Below are positions 1 to 10,903 of a stretch of 64,000 nt of DNA, one piece after another. The position numbers and the translations under genes were made by a program. Source of the DNA: Hordeum vulgare subsp. vulgare (taxonomy: Eukaryota; Streptophyta; Magnoliopsida; Poales; Poaceae). The stretch is taken from positions 186,299,703 through 186,363,702 of the forward strand of contig NC_058519.1 of assembly GCF_904849725.1 (NCBI RefSeq), in the 5' to 3' direction. Numbering within the stretch: the first letter of the stretch is position 1; each line of letters begins with the position of its first letter. Below the pieces are notes generated by a model. That model saw only the letters and a list, made by a program, of their open reading frames with translations. It was not told the DNA's origin and did not search any database.

Positions 1-10
1 TGCTAATTAC

Positions 11-639
11 ATGAAGGATATTGTGACTAATAAGAGGAGGATACCTGAGGTTGAGATTTCCACCATGCTTGCTAACTATACCTTCAAGGGTGGAACTCCT
101 AAGAAACTAGGTGATCCTGGAGTGCCCACTATACCTTGCTCCATTAAAGGCAACTACGTTAGAAATGCGTTATGCGACCTTGGAGCTGGTGTTAGTGTTA
201 TGCCTCTTTCTCTTTATCGTAGACTTGAACTGGATAAGTTGACACCCACTGAAATCTCTCAATGGTCGACAAATCAACTGCTTTCCCTATCAGCATTTGC
301 AAGGATGTGCCTGTTGTGGTTGCTAACGTTACTAATTTAACAGACTTTGTTATTCTGGATATTCCCGAGGACGATGCCATGGCGGTCATCCTTGGAAGAC
401 CCTTTTTAAACACTGCAGGGGCTGTTATAGATTGCAACAAAGGCAATGTCACTTTCCATGTCAACGATAATGAGCATACGGTGCAGTTTCCAAAGAAACA
501 ATATCGAGTACATTGCATCAATGCTATCGAAAATACTTCATCGATTCTTATGGGGAGCTTTGAATGCCCTATTCCTCTTGTTAAGATGAAGTATGATTTG
601 CTTATTGGCGAGATACACATCCCCATTGAGGTAACCTAG
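11..639 (+). pseudogene. Athila-like retropepsin (gag-pol protease region), frameshifted
   Basis: The active-site region reads CDLGAGVSVMP, the D-L-G-A/S form of the aspartic protease motif common in plant Athila-type elements. The second half carries the ILGRPFLNTAGAVID block that closes the retropepsin fold. The two halves are in different frames, 11-340 and 262-639, so an indel lies near 262-300. The product would cleave the Gag-Pol polyprotein inside virus-like particles. The frame ends at a plain stop after an IPIEVT motif, and no RT follows. The 5' part (gag) is off the window. The family assignment is solid; function is lost through the frameshift. Confidence 0.85.
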
Positions 640-1421
640 TGACTATTCGAAAATTCTCCGTTCTCTTTTGCGATTCGAAAAGGCTTGTCAAGGAGACTTG
701 ATCAACCTCATTGACGGATTTCTTTCGATGACCATGAGATGGATGAATCGAGGAGTCACAAACATCTGATCCAAGCTTTCACCTTCGGTTTCTTAGAAGA
801 AAAATGATAGGTTTAGTTTGGTTTTCCTAGTTTTCTGTTTTAGCGTCCCGTGAAAAAGTAACCCGAAAATAAAAGTTCTCCGAACATCGTGAAAATCAAG
901 TATGAATTTTTCTGGAATTTTAGAAAAATACTGAGACGAAGAGCTAGTCTGGGGGCTGCACCAGTGGGCCACAAGCCCTAGAGGCGCGAGCACCCCCCTG
1001 GCCGCTCCTACCAGGCTTTTGGGGGCCACGTGCAGCCCCTCCACTCATTCTAGCTCACATCTGCTTCTCCTACCTCCACAAAAAAATCGTTTCGCATCTC
1101 AAACCCGTGTTCTTGCTCTTCTTGCTGGGATTTTCGATCTCCTTGCTCAAAGCACCATTCTCCGAACTGTTTTGGGGAAATTTCTCCTTGGTAAGTGACT
1201 CCTCCATTGGTCCAATTAATTTTTGCTCTAGTGCCTTATACTTCGCGTATTTTTGCTGCCTTGGTGACCCTGTTCTTGAGCTTTGCATGCTAATTTTAGA
1301 TGGTCCCAAGTAGTTTTGATGCGTAAGATGGCCTCTAGGCACTTGCTGGAGTAGTTGTTATGAGTTTAGTTGAGCCTTGTACACTTTTCCTTTGGGTCAT
1401 TGAAAATTTCAGAAAAAGGAA
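640..1421 (+). other. LTR-like segment and leader ahead of the third ORF
   Basis: No coding sequence. From about 780 to 1100 the sequence resembles part of this element's own LTR (about 4500-4760). Both have an AATAAAAGTTYTCCGAA block, a GAATTTTTCT.GAATTT block, then GAAAAATACT, then a GC-rich inverted repeat built on CCACAAGCCC and GGCTT-TGG, then a CTCCACC/CTCC leader with a run of A and TCG. The copy is diverged and lacks LTR ends, so it is not a second insertion with TG...CA termini. It lies just upstream of the third ORF, where a promoter for a separate transcript would be expected. Homology is by eye; the promoter role is inference. Confidence 0.6.
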
Positions 1422-2445
1422 GATGTTCAGGAGAAACTATCACGGTGGTTCCTCAAGCAAGAGAGGTCCCCATCTTGCGATTCGGGAGCGCGATCCTTAC
1501 CAACCGAGGAGCGCACATGTACAACCTTGTGAATGGCCTTCTGATGAATTCATGATTGAGAAAGGTTTCAAAGACGAGTTTGATACACTTGTTCACAACG
1601 TCGGACGCGAAGAATTCATCTCCGATAAATGTGAACAGTATGTTGCTCTCACTGCCTCTTTTGTTCATAGATTCAAATTTTGAGTTGGCCATGATACATC
1701 TGTACTGTTTGATCTCTATGAAAAATCGTATACCACGGATTTAGAGGATTTCAATAGAATTTACAAGATACCCATTTGGGGTAGTCTCAATGATCCTCCT
1801 AAATCTTCGGTTAGAGATTTTTTTCTCTGGTATAACTATTGGAGAAACTAGAGATTTTATGCACGCTGCCATGGGGAGCATTCATTTTCCTGCTTTGCAT
1901 TACTTTGCCCTCTTCATAGGCAGATGCATTAATGGCAAGATTGAGCATTGTCACCTCTGCACACCTCACCTTAGTATTCTTAAGAGCGCAGTAACGGTGA
2001 TAAAAGTTTCAACATGGGAGCTATTATATCAAGGAGGCTGAATAATAATGCAAATGAAGGGGATTTGTTTGGTGGGATCTATGCCACTCGCATAGCAAAT
2101 TTTTTTGGAGTACCCATCCGCGAAGGAGATCCCCCGCTTCATACAGCTTTCCTTGATCGCACCGCTTTGACACGCTATCAGTTCCTTGAGAGGGATGATG
2201 AATCCCTCCTATACCGTTTGATATTTAACCGGCAGCGTGTTTTCCATATTACCCTTCCTGATCCTGCCTTCTTTGACTTTCAGGTAAAACGAAGATATTA
2301 CATAACCAGAGGAGAGGAAGAGGAGTATGAGAGGGAGGGAAAGGCTGCTCGTCTACGTGAGGCAGCTATTCAGGCAGTGGCTGCATCGCTCCCGTATAAC
2401 CCCCATTATGATTTTGGGTATCGCTCGGACCATCCTTGGGAGTAG
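1422..2445 (+). pseudogene. ATHILA ORF-1-like third ORF (envelope-position protein), broken
   Basis: Starts at the ATG giving MFRRNYHGG. Blocks typical of the third ORF of grass Athila-like elements follow in order: RIYKIPIWGSLNDPPKS, a block with FPALHYFALFIGRCINGK, then DLFGGIYATRIANFFGVPI, a YRLIFNRQR block, and an acidic/basic C-terminal helix ending near HPWE. Breaks: a TGA at 1681 after the first 87 codons, a frame change near 1820-1830 and another near 2000. Such ORFs sit where retroviral env would be, but I see no signal peptide or transmembrane helix, so an envelope role is not supported by this copy. The function of the family is unknown. Confidence 0.65.
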
Positions 2446-2450
2446 ACCAA

Positions 2451-2480
2451 CTTAGGACAAAAGCCTAAGCTTGGGGGAGT
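2451..2480 (+). other. Internal hairpin plus polypurine-tract-like motif after the third ORF
   Basis: CTTAGG (2451-2456) and CCTAAG (2464-2469) form a perfect 6-bp stem with a 7-nt loop, overlapping AAGCTTGGGGGAGT (2467-2480). That motif is nearly identical to the true polypurine tract at 4385-4398. It begins six bases after the ORF stop. It could prime an extra plus strand (a central polypurine tract) or be a leftover 3' end. Confidence 0.6.
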
Positions 2481-4360
2481 ACGTGTTTCTCACCGACTTT
2501 ACATTCTTGCTTATGCTTTCACTTTGTTTGTCGGTGTTCACACTTTGCCACTGTATCATCCATGCTAGTTATTTTCTTTTTCTCGTTTTCTTTTCGTGTG
2601 TCTGTCTAGTTTGAGAAAACCCAAAAAGATTTACCTTTTCTTCTTTTGCTTGTTGGGAGCTTTCCCGTGTGAATAGTTTTCTTTTTCTTTGGGTCAAGCT
2701 AGAAGACCATGGTTACAATGTTTAGTGGCTCTCGCATGCATATCTGTTTATCTGTCAAAGAGCCATATTACTTTGTCTTCTCCTTTGTGTTTGCCTGCAA
2801 ATTCCAGCTTTAGTCGAATGCACGAGCACTCTTATTATTGTTCACATTGTTCGATCGTGCAAGTGAAAGGCAATAATGACGATATATGATGAGGTGACTG
2901 AGCCTGGAAAAGCTGGTATGAACTCGATCTATTTTGTTTTTGTAAATATGACTAGCTCATCGTTCCTGATTCAGCTTTGTTGTGAGAGAAACATGTTTGC
3001 AATGACAACTTAGAGATCATAGTTACTGATGCCATGCTTAATTAGCTAGGAGCTTATACTGGTTTGTCTTGGTTGCCAACATGAATTTTGAGATGATTGT
3101 GTTGTAGTATGATAGGCTGGTATCCTCCTTTGAATGATTCAAGTGGCTTGACTTGGTGCATGTTTACCCATGTAGTTGAAACAAAATCAACATAGCCTCT
3201 ATGACATTCATGTTCATGGTAATTTATGTCCTACTCATGCTTGCACTCAATGTTGGTTAATCTCAATGAATTTTGATGACTGTTGTCGCTCTCTAGTTGG
3301 TCGCTTCCCAGTCTTTTGCTAGCCTTCACTTGTACTAAGTGGGAATACTGCTTGTGCATCCACTTCCATAAACCCAAAGTTGTTCCATATGAGTCCACCA
3401 TACCTACCTATATGCGGTATCTACCTGCCGTTCCATGTAAATTTGCATGAGCCACTCTCTAAACCATCAAGGAATAATCTGTTTTGCATGCCCGAACCGC
3501 TCATGTGGTGACAGGGGGCTATCAGTATCTTCCATGATAGGTGTGTTATCCTCGATATGTGGTTATTCACTATCATTCACGTGAAAGGGGCCCGTAATTG
3601 GAATTCCCAGTTCCATGCTCAAATCGAAAAGATAATTGCAAACAAAACTCCCCCTGGATTGATGTTGGTATGGACGGCACCCGAAGATTCGGCTAGTTGT
3701 GGAGTGTGATTTGTTGGTGGTGGGGGAGTCAAAACTTTACTTTTCTGTTTGGGAACCGCCTATAGCATGTGTAGCGTGGAAGATGGTGAGAACTCTTAGT
3801 CATTGCGTTGACAATGACAGAATGCCACCCAAAATTATTATCTCTGTTTTCAAAGCTTGAGCTTTGGCACCTCTGCAAATCAATGCTTCCCTCTGCGAAG
3901 GGCCTGTCTATTTATGTTCCTGTTGAGTGATCCTCCTCTTAAAAAGCACCAATTAGAGAGCACCTCTGTCATTTTTATGCTTTGCTTTTAACTGTGATTG
4001 AGTATGACTGTGACTGGATCTTCTTTGCCATGAATTACAATGTTTACTCAGCCCTTGGTCTTTGAAGGTGCTCTACATTTATGTTTTGCGGTCTCTGAAA
4101 GAGCTAGCGAGATACCATCTATTCGTACTGTTTCATGATTGTTTTGGTTAAAGTGTTGACGTTTGAGACTTAGTATTATTTGCTCGCTAGTTGATTACGC
4201 CATTGATATGAGTTTACCGTGAGACCTAGATGTCATTTGCTTATGTGGTTAGCTTGTGATCTTGCTGAAATTCTGGTTATGAGTTAGACATAGTTGCAAC
4301 AACAAGATCAAATAGAGTTCGTACATTTTTTCTTTTGTCTCTTTCAGTTTGTCAACTGAA
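2481..4360 (+). other. 3' noncoding region of the Athila-like element
   Basis: About 1.9 kb without a convincing reading frame, rich in T and with no LTR ends. A short block near 3889-3912, CTTCCCTCTGCGAAGGGCCT, recurs on the opposite strand at about 46804-46826 in the 3' noncoding region of L2. This shows the two elements share an ancestral 3' region. I see no embedded transposon or RNA gene. Confidence 0.6.
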
Positions 4361-4398
4361 TTGCTTGAGGACAAGCAATGCTTTAAGCTTCGGGGAGT
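4361..4398 (+). other. Terminal hairpin and polypurine tract
   Basis: The 18-nt TTGCTTGAGGACAAGCAA (4361-4378) folds into a perfect 7-bp stem with an AGGA tetraloop. Six bases later comes the polypurine tract AAGCTTCGGGGAGT (4385-4398), directly abutting the LTR TG at 4399. The tract is the RNase H-resistant primer for plus-strand DNA. The hairpin recurs with different stem bases in L1, L2 and the Sabrina-like element. Confidence 0.8.
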
Positions 4399-5782
4399 TG
4401 ATACGTCTCCGTCGCATGTACTTTTCCAAACTATTTTCCCCTTGTTTTTGACTATAATTTACATGATTTGAAAGGAACTAACCGGGACTAATGTTGTTTT
4501 CAGCAGAATTGCCATGGTGTTGTTTTTGCGCAGAAATAAAAGTTTTCCGAATGACCTGAAAATTGTCGGAGAATTTTTCTAGAATTTATGAAAAATACTA
4601 GCGCAAGAATGAGCGGAGGAAGTGAAGCCGTGATCCCACAAGCCCACCAGGCGCCCCCCCTAGCCGCGCGTGGCAGGCTTGTGGAGCCCACGACGCTCCA
4701 CCACCTCCAAATCCAGCTCTATTTCGTCCGTCTCGCCCGGAAAAAATCAAGGAGAAGAGTTCATCGTGTTTTACGATACGGAGGCGCCGCCACCTCCTTT
4801 TCTTCATCTCGAGGGCAGATCTGGACTCCGTTTTGGGCTCCGAAGAGGGGAAATCGTCGCCATCGTCATCATCAACCTTCCTTCATCGCCAATTCCATGA
4901 TGCTCTTCACCGTTCGTGAGTAATCTCATCGTAGGCTTGCTGGACGGTGATGGGTTGGATGAGATATATCATGTAATCGAGTTGGTTTTGACGGGGATTG
5001 ATCCCTAGTATCCACTATGTTCTGAGATTGATGTTGCTACTACTTTTCAATGCTTAATGCTTGTCACTAGGGCCCGAGTGCCATGATTTCAGATCTGAAC
5101 CAATTATGTTGTCGCCAATATATGTGTGTTCTTGATCCTATCTTGCAAGTTGTCGTCACCTACTATGTGTTATGACCCGGCAACCCCGGAGTGACAATAG
5201 CCAGAACCACTCCCCGAGCTGACCATAGTATGAGGAGTACATGTATTCACCAAGTGTTAATGCGTTGGTCCGGTTCTTTATTAAAAGGAGAACCTTAATA
5301 TCCCGTAGTTTCCATTAGGACCCCTCTGCCACGGGAGGGATGAACAATACATTTCATGCAAGTTCTATTCCCTAAGCACGTATGACTACATACGGAATAC
5401 ATGCCTACATTAGATTGACGAACTAGAGCTAGTTACTTATCTCTCCGTGTTATAACTGTTGCATGATGAATAGCATCCAGCATAATCATCCATCACCGAT
5501 CCAATGCCTACGAGTCTTTTACTACTGGTCCTTGCTACGTTACTCTGTTGCTACTGTTGTTACTTTGCTACTAATGGTTAATGTTGCTACTGCTGCTATC
5601 ATACTACCTTGCTACTGATACTTTGCTCCAAATACTAAATCTTTCAGGTGTGGTTGAATTGACAACTCAACTGCTAATACTTGAGAATATTCTTCGGCTT
5701 CCCCTTTAGTCGAATCAATAAATTTGGGTTGAATACTATACCCTCGAAAACTGTTGCGATTCCCTATACTTGTGGGTTATCA
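4399..5782 (+). repeat. 3' LTR of the Athila-like element
   Basis: 1384 bp from TGATACGTCTCC to GTGGGTTATCA, with TG...CA ends and the polypurine tract directly upstream. It contains the GC-rich inverted repeat with CCACAAGCC and GGCTTGTGG arms at about 4634-4687, followed by a pyrimidine-rich leader. The repeated TTGCTACT run near 5560-5620 and the CCTATACTTGTGGG terminus are shared with other LTRs here. It is immediately followed at 5783 by the antisense Tat gag fragment. Confidence 0.9.
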
Positions 5783-7277
5783 CTCCCATCATTGTTGCCA
5801 TTGTCGTTGTTGTGCGCCTTATTGCTTTCTTGGTGACTTTCCCCCCATCATTTTTCTTGCCTTTTCCAAATTTGTCATCATATGAAGATAGGTCTTTCGT
5901 AGTTTGACTCAGCGTACCTGGTAAGGACATCCATGAGATCACCCATGTCTTTAAGTTTCCGCTTTAGACGTCCAAGATTTTGAACTAGGGGTTGGAAGTG
6001 ATAGGTCCTTTCCAAAATCAGGAAGCTTCAATAGTTGTGAGGCCATCTCAAGAGTGTATAATTTTTTTAATGCGACATGACTAGTGATGCACAGATTCAT
6101 CATTACGCTAAAAACAACGCTTCAGATCAATGATCGTGGTCGGGCGTTTGCAGGTTCCTTTGAAAGTCTTGATGGGCCACTCCTTCAACTCTTCCCACAA
6201 TTTGATCGAGTTTGGGGGTAGGTTTTTCAACCATGTCGAGCAGGCCCCTCCAACCGCATCACTAACCTCCAACATGTCCATAGCCAGATCATAGCTTTCG
6301 ATCCACTCAACTGGTTCCATATCTGTTGTATAGTTAGGGACCTTGCGAGGGGCCTTGAAATCTGGATGCATATGCTCATTGCATAGGGCCGCCCCAAATA
6401 CGGTGTCCCTAAAGTTTTGCTTGATAATTCGGTGCTTCGTGAAGCAGGTTGTGCTACGGGGGCTGGTGGTAGGTCGGCGGTTGAGCATGTGTTGTTCCGG
6501 CGTTTCCTTCTCGCATGGCTCATGCGGCCTTGACGATTGCTTCAACATCTGGACCAGCCGACTGATGTGGAGCCGGGTGGCATCGAGCGATACTTGAAAC
6601 TATTGGTGACTCTACGTGCCGGCTTCGAATATGGTGTGGGGTGGAATGAAGCTGGTGTCTGCTATGGCAATAGTTGGCCTCCTGAACCACCACAGCTTTG
6701 ATCATCTCGATGACATTCCTTGACCCAATATCGACCAGGCTATTTCCTGTGATTGGGATCACGACAAGGTTGCGGGTCGCAGCCATCATATTATCCACAG
6801 GGTTAGAATAATGACCTGGTGTAGTATGGAAATGACGAGGGGTGTTGTAGAGCCGGCAGCGACTGATCTTGCGAGGCCGCCGATGAGTGAATTAGGGTAT
6901 GGGTGATGTTTCTACTAGTGCGCTAGAACCTCCTCCTATGGTGGGCGCACTCAGAGGTGTATGTAACAAGCATGTCAGCTCAAAAGTCGATGGTAAGTGA
7001 CTTTGGTGCCTTCTCGCATGGAGAATGGAATTCTCATATTAACGGGAACCGAGATGAACCGCCTCTGTCTGGAGGCGCTCTATCTCTCTAAGGATGCTAT
7101 CCTGCAATTCCTCCATGCGAGTGTTCTCTGCATTTATATCTTACTAAACCTTAGCCATTTGCACAAGGAGTTTGGAGAATTCCGCGTTACGCTCAGCCGT
7201 GTTCTTCGTGGTTGTTGGATTTGCCAAGAGGGCGCCTAGAGTGGTTGCCACACGCACAAGCTCTTGACCTGGCATCT
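5783..7277 (-). pseudogene. Tat-type gypsy gag fragment, decayed
   Basis: Read on -, it matches the gag of the Tat element at 16060-18200 block by block. It has an N-terminal coiled segment near 7030-7260, the ATRNLVVIPITGNSLVDIG block at 6790-6730, the VPNYTTDMEPVEWIESYDLAMDMLEV block at 6350-6270 and WLKNLPPNSIKLWEELKEW at 6230-6170. Against the Tat copy it lacks about nine residues around the conserved Y-F-T-M-M-LEG stretch. It carries stops and at least one frameshift (6520-6550). It is cut at 5783 by the LTR of the first element and ends near 7277 against a truncated LTR. No protease or RT of this copy is present in the window. Confidence 0.8.
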
Positions 7278-7914
7278 GATTTGAGCTGACACTCCGGTGC
7301 CATCGGGAGAGAGAGGAGAAAGCCCCCTCCTTCTAATTCTTCCTTCGCCTCCCCCGTAGATGGGGGGAGAGTTCCCCCTCTGGTCTTGGCCTCCATGGTG
7401 GCGGAGGGGCGGGAGACCCTTAGAGATTGGATCTCCCTCTCTGTTCTCTTCTGTTTCACATTCCTGATTTCTGGTCCTTCGCCGTTTCTTAAATTCCCAT
7501 AGATCCTTAACTCCGAACGGGATGAAATGTTTACACGATTTTCTCTCATAAATTATCTTTCTTGTGTTCTAAGAAGAGCCCTAACCGACTCACAGTGTGG
7601 CTACAAGAGGGCAGGGAGTGCGAGGGGGTATAGGTCACGCCCAAGTGGTAGTGGAGGTTGTGGGCCATATTTATGTTGATTCCACCTCCCAAAAGGCACA
7701 TATATTCCAAAATAATTCTTTGTAAATTCTTATGGCGTTTGGACTTCGTTTGATATGGATATTCTACGGAACAAAAAAATGCAACCAATAGGAATTGGCA
7801 CTGGATCAATATGTTAGTCCAATAAATCATATAAGATGTTGCCAAAAATATGTGGAAGTTCTATAATATTGGCATGGAACAATCAAAAATTATAGATACG
7901 ATGGAGATGTATGA
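7278..7914 (-). repeat. Truncated 3' LTR of the Sabrina-like element
   Basis: Aligns with 13239-13868 of the right LTR. Both have the ACACTCCG/GCACTCCG start of homology, the TTGGATCTCCCTCTCTGTTCTC block, the GTCCAATAAATCATATAA block and the CGATGGAGATGTAT terminus. The part equivalent to 12402-13238 is missing. The outer end is TGTATGA instead of TGTATCA, one substitution in the terminal dinucleotide. The polypurine tract follows at 7915. Confidence 0.8.
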
Positions 7915-7951
7915 GCATCCCCAAGCTTAGTTCCTGCTCATCCTCGAGTAG
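7915..7951 (-). other. Polypurine tract and adjacent hairpin
   Basis: On -, AAGCTTGGGGATGC ends at the LTR. Just upstream CTACTCG-AGGA-TGAGCAG (7934-7951) folds with one A.C mismatch and one closing G.T wobble. It has the same AGGA loop as in the first element and L2 but different stem bases. Confidence 0.7.
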
Positions 7952-10903
7952 GTAAATGATAAAAAAGATAATTTTTGATGTGGAATGCTACCTAGCATAA
8001 TCTTGATCATATACATGACCATGGCATGAATATTAAGATACAAGTGATTCAAGGCAATAGTCTATCATTTGACAAAAAGACATCCATACTCAGGTTTAGT
8101 AGCAAACAATCATGTCCTTTCAAATTAACAATGCTTGAAGAATGCTATCCCTACAAAATCATATAGCTTGACATGCTTAGTCTTCCTAGCATAAGGTATA
8201 AATCATGAGCACCCCGGTGTCAAATCAAGCAACTGCATCGTAGTTTTTAACGCGCTTCAGGTTTTTATTACTCACTCAATACATGAGTGTGAACCACGAA
8301 TATAGCATAAAGGTGAAATATAATATGGTGGTAGGTTTCAAAGGGGTAAAAGTGAAGAAGAAAGTCTTGCATCAACTCGGCGTATCAACGGGCTAAGGAG
8401 ATGCCCCTCAATAGATATCAATGCGAGGATAAGGTATCGCCATGCAACGGATGCACCAGAGCTATAAGTGTATGAAAGCTCGAGTGAAGCTAAGTGGGTG
8501 TGCATCCAACTTGCTTGCTCATGAATACCTCGGGCATTTGAGGAAGCCCATCATCAGAATATACAGGCCAAGTTCTATAATGAAAACTTCCCACTAGCAT
8601 ATGGAAGTGACAAAACAAGAGACTCTCTATATGAAGAACATGGTGCTACTTTGTAGCACGTGTGGAATTAGCATGCCCCTTCTCTCTTTTCTCTCTCATT
8701 TTTTTCTTTATTTTTGTTTTTTCTTTATTTTTTTTATTTTTTTTGTGGTGGGCTCACTTGGCCTCCCCCATTTTTCATTTTTTGTGCGGAGTCTCATCCC
8801 GACTTGTGGAGGAATCATAGTCTCCATCATCCTTTCCTCCTAGGGACAATGCTCTAATAATGAATAATGATGATCATCAGACTTCTGTTTACTTACAACT
8901 CAATATTATAACTCGATACCTAGAACAATGTATGAATCTATGAATGCCTCTAGAAGTGTACCAGGATGTCCACTGATCTAGCGTACCACAGACATAAAAA
9001 ACGGACAAGCCATGGAAATATCATGCTAGGTATCTTACAATCATGCAAAGCAATATGACAATGAATGCTCAAGTCATCAAAACGGAAGCGGTGGATGTTG
9101 CATGGAAATATATCTCGGAATGGCTATGGAAATGCCATGATAGGTTGGTATGGTGGCTGTTTTGAGGAAGATATAATAAATCTTATGTGTAATACAGTGT
9201 ATCATGTCACGGGGTTTGGATGCACCGGCGAAAGTTGCCTCGATCCTCGAGGTGAGGATGGACAATGCACGGTACCGAAGAGGCTAGCAAATATGTGAAG
9301 GTGAGAGTGTATATATCTATGGAGACATTACTCATAAATAACTCACATACTTACCTCAAGATTTTATTAGCTCTCTTGAAGCAAAGCACTACTAGCATGC
9401 CCCAAGGGAGAGGGTTGGGAGGAGTTAACCATCACGCGACTCCGATTATAACAATACAAAGGATTTCAATCAAGGATAAATTATGCTCTAACTTCATCGC
9501 ATAACTAGAGACTATACGTGCATGCTTCGGGAATCACAAACCTTAAAATAAATATTCTTACTAATCCACAATCATCAACTAGTTCACCCACATATTACTA
9601 TCTTAATGTCGCAAAACTATTTCAGGGAATCAAACATATCATACTCAGTGCTCCACAACTTTTATGTAGGATTTTATGACTAACCATGTAAATGACCAAT
9701 TACTTTAGACTCTCTAAATAGATATAAGTGAAGAATAGATTTTAACTATTTCTACAAAATACCATGCTCCAATAAATATAAGTGAAGCAAAAGGGCATTT
9801 TTCAAATAACGGTTTTCTATGTGAGGAGAAATAGGCAATCCAAACTTCAAATGATATAAGTGAAGCACATGAAGTATTCTATAAAACCATACTCAAAAGA
9901 TATAAGTGAAGTGCAATGAGAATTCTACGAATCAACCATGGAATATCTCATACCAGCATGGTGCATAAAATAAAAGTGAACACTAAACAAAAAAGACGCT
10001 CCAAGATTTACGCATATCACGTGAACGAAACGAGGATAAAAACATACCGATACATGTTGAACAAAGATGGGATGCCTTACGGGGAATCCCTCAGCTTAGA
10101 CACTTGAGAATCCTTGGATATTTACTTGGGGTTCCTTGGGCATCCCCAAGCTTGTGCCTCTCCTCCTTCTCCGCATACCGAGACCTCCTCGAACTTTGAA
10201 CACCTCATCCACACAAAACTTAACAGAAAACTCATGAGATCTATTACTATAATAATGCAAATTACTACCTTCAATACTATTTAAAACTCATTCATATTTT
10301 GTTTTTGCATTGTAGCTACTGTAATATAACTTCTCCATGGCTTATACCACCAATACAATCGATAGTTTCATCAAAATGAGCAAAACAACGCATCAAAGAC
10401 AGAATGTGTCAAAAACAGGACAGCGTGTAGTAATCTGAACATTGATCCTACTTCTGTAACCGTAAAAATTGTGAAAGATTAGAAAGAAATAAACAATTTT
10501 CATAGAAATACTGTGTAAAAAACTAAAAAACTTTCGATGTTCCAGTAAAAAATGTAAATTCACGCACTAGAGCCAAATTTCCTCTTTTGCACCACACATA
10601 CCAACCAGCAATCTAATCATCCTAAATGTAAATCTTGGCATATATTTTTATAACACAACGGATTTGTAGAGGGGGGTTGTTATTTTTGTTGAAAAGTTCC
10701 TATAATGGATATTCACAAAGTTTCCATGGGCATGAACAAAGCTCAAGGATGTCCCCCACTTCAACGGTGTTCGTCTTTCTCACTTCCACTTTCCATTTTG
10801 AAAAGTTTTAGGTTCCCCTCAATATTTTTTTTTAAGTTTATGAAATCATACAACATAAATAAGTGACTCTTTAAAACTTCTAGCTTGTCTCCCTCGCAAC
10901 GCT
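7952..10903 (-). other. 3' noncoding region of the Sabrina-like element
   Basis: About 3 kb with no reading frame I trust. It is collinear by eye with 22202-24900 of L1. Both have the TGTGGAATGCTACCTAGCAT block, a CCCTACAAAATCATATAG block, a T-rich tract (8696-8750 here, 22947-23050 in L1), the GGTATGGTGGCTGTTTTGAGG block and the repeated ATATAAGTGAAG motif. The two families thus share a 3' region despite different coding content. Confidence 0.65.
9715..9985 (-). repeat. Dispersed direct repeats of GATATAAGTGAAG
   Basis: Five copies of an (A)TATAAGTGAAG core, some followed by CAC, occur at about 9720, 9776, 9855, 9899 and 9969, spaced 45-80 bp apart. The last is degenerate (AAATAAAAGTGAAC). 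Two or more copies occur at the equivalent place in L1 (about 23870 and 23915). They lie in the 3' noncoding region; on the coding strand they read CTTCACTTATATC. Confidence 0.6.

Larger units (their letters stand above)
1..5782 (+). mobile_element. Athila-like gypsy LTR retrotransposon, 3' part (left end outside window)
   Basis: Seen: retropepsin-like protease, then a third ORF, a long 3' noncoding tract, a polypurine tract and one complete LTR ending in TTATCA at 5782. No reverse transcriptase or integrase lies between the protease stop (about 639) and the third ORF, so this copy is of a non-autonomous layout. The LTR abuts a Tat-type gag fragment on the other strand at 5783, which suggests insertion into that gag, but the matching left flank is off the window so the target duplication cannot be tested. 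Inference: Athila lineage of Ty3/gypsy, from the protease sequence and the ATHILA-like third ORF. Confidence 0.85.

Noticed and set aside
1107..1313. 68-residue hydrophobic open frame as a small membrane protein
   Set aside because: It lies in the LTR-like leader ahead of the third ORF. There is no start context or partner elsewhere, and the hydrophobicity comes from a T-rich leader.
1422..2445. True envelope gene
   Set aside because: No signal peptide, transmembrane helix or cleavage site visible. Position alone does not justify calling it an envelope.
8696..8750. T-rich tract as microsatellite or poly(A) tail of a retroposon
   Set aside because: The same tract occurs at the matching place in L1 (22947-23050), so it is part of the 3' noncoding region and not an independent insertion. 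No target duplications flank it.
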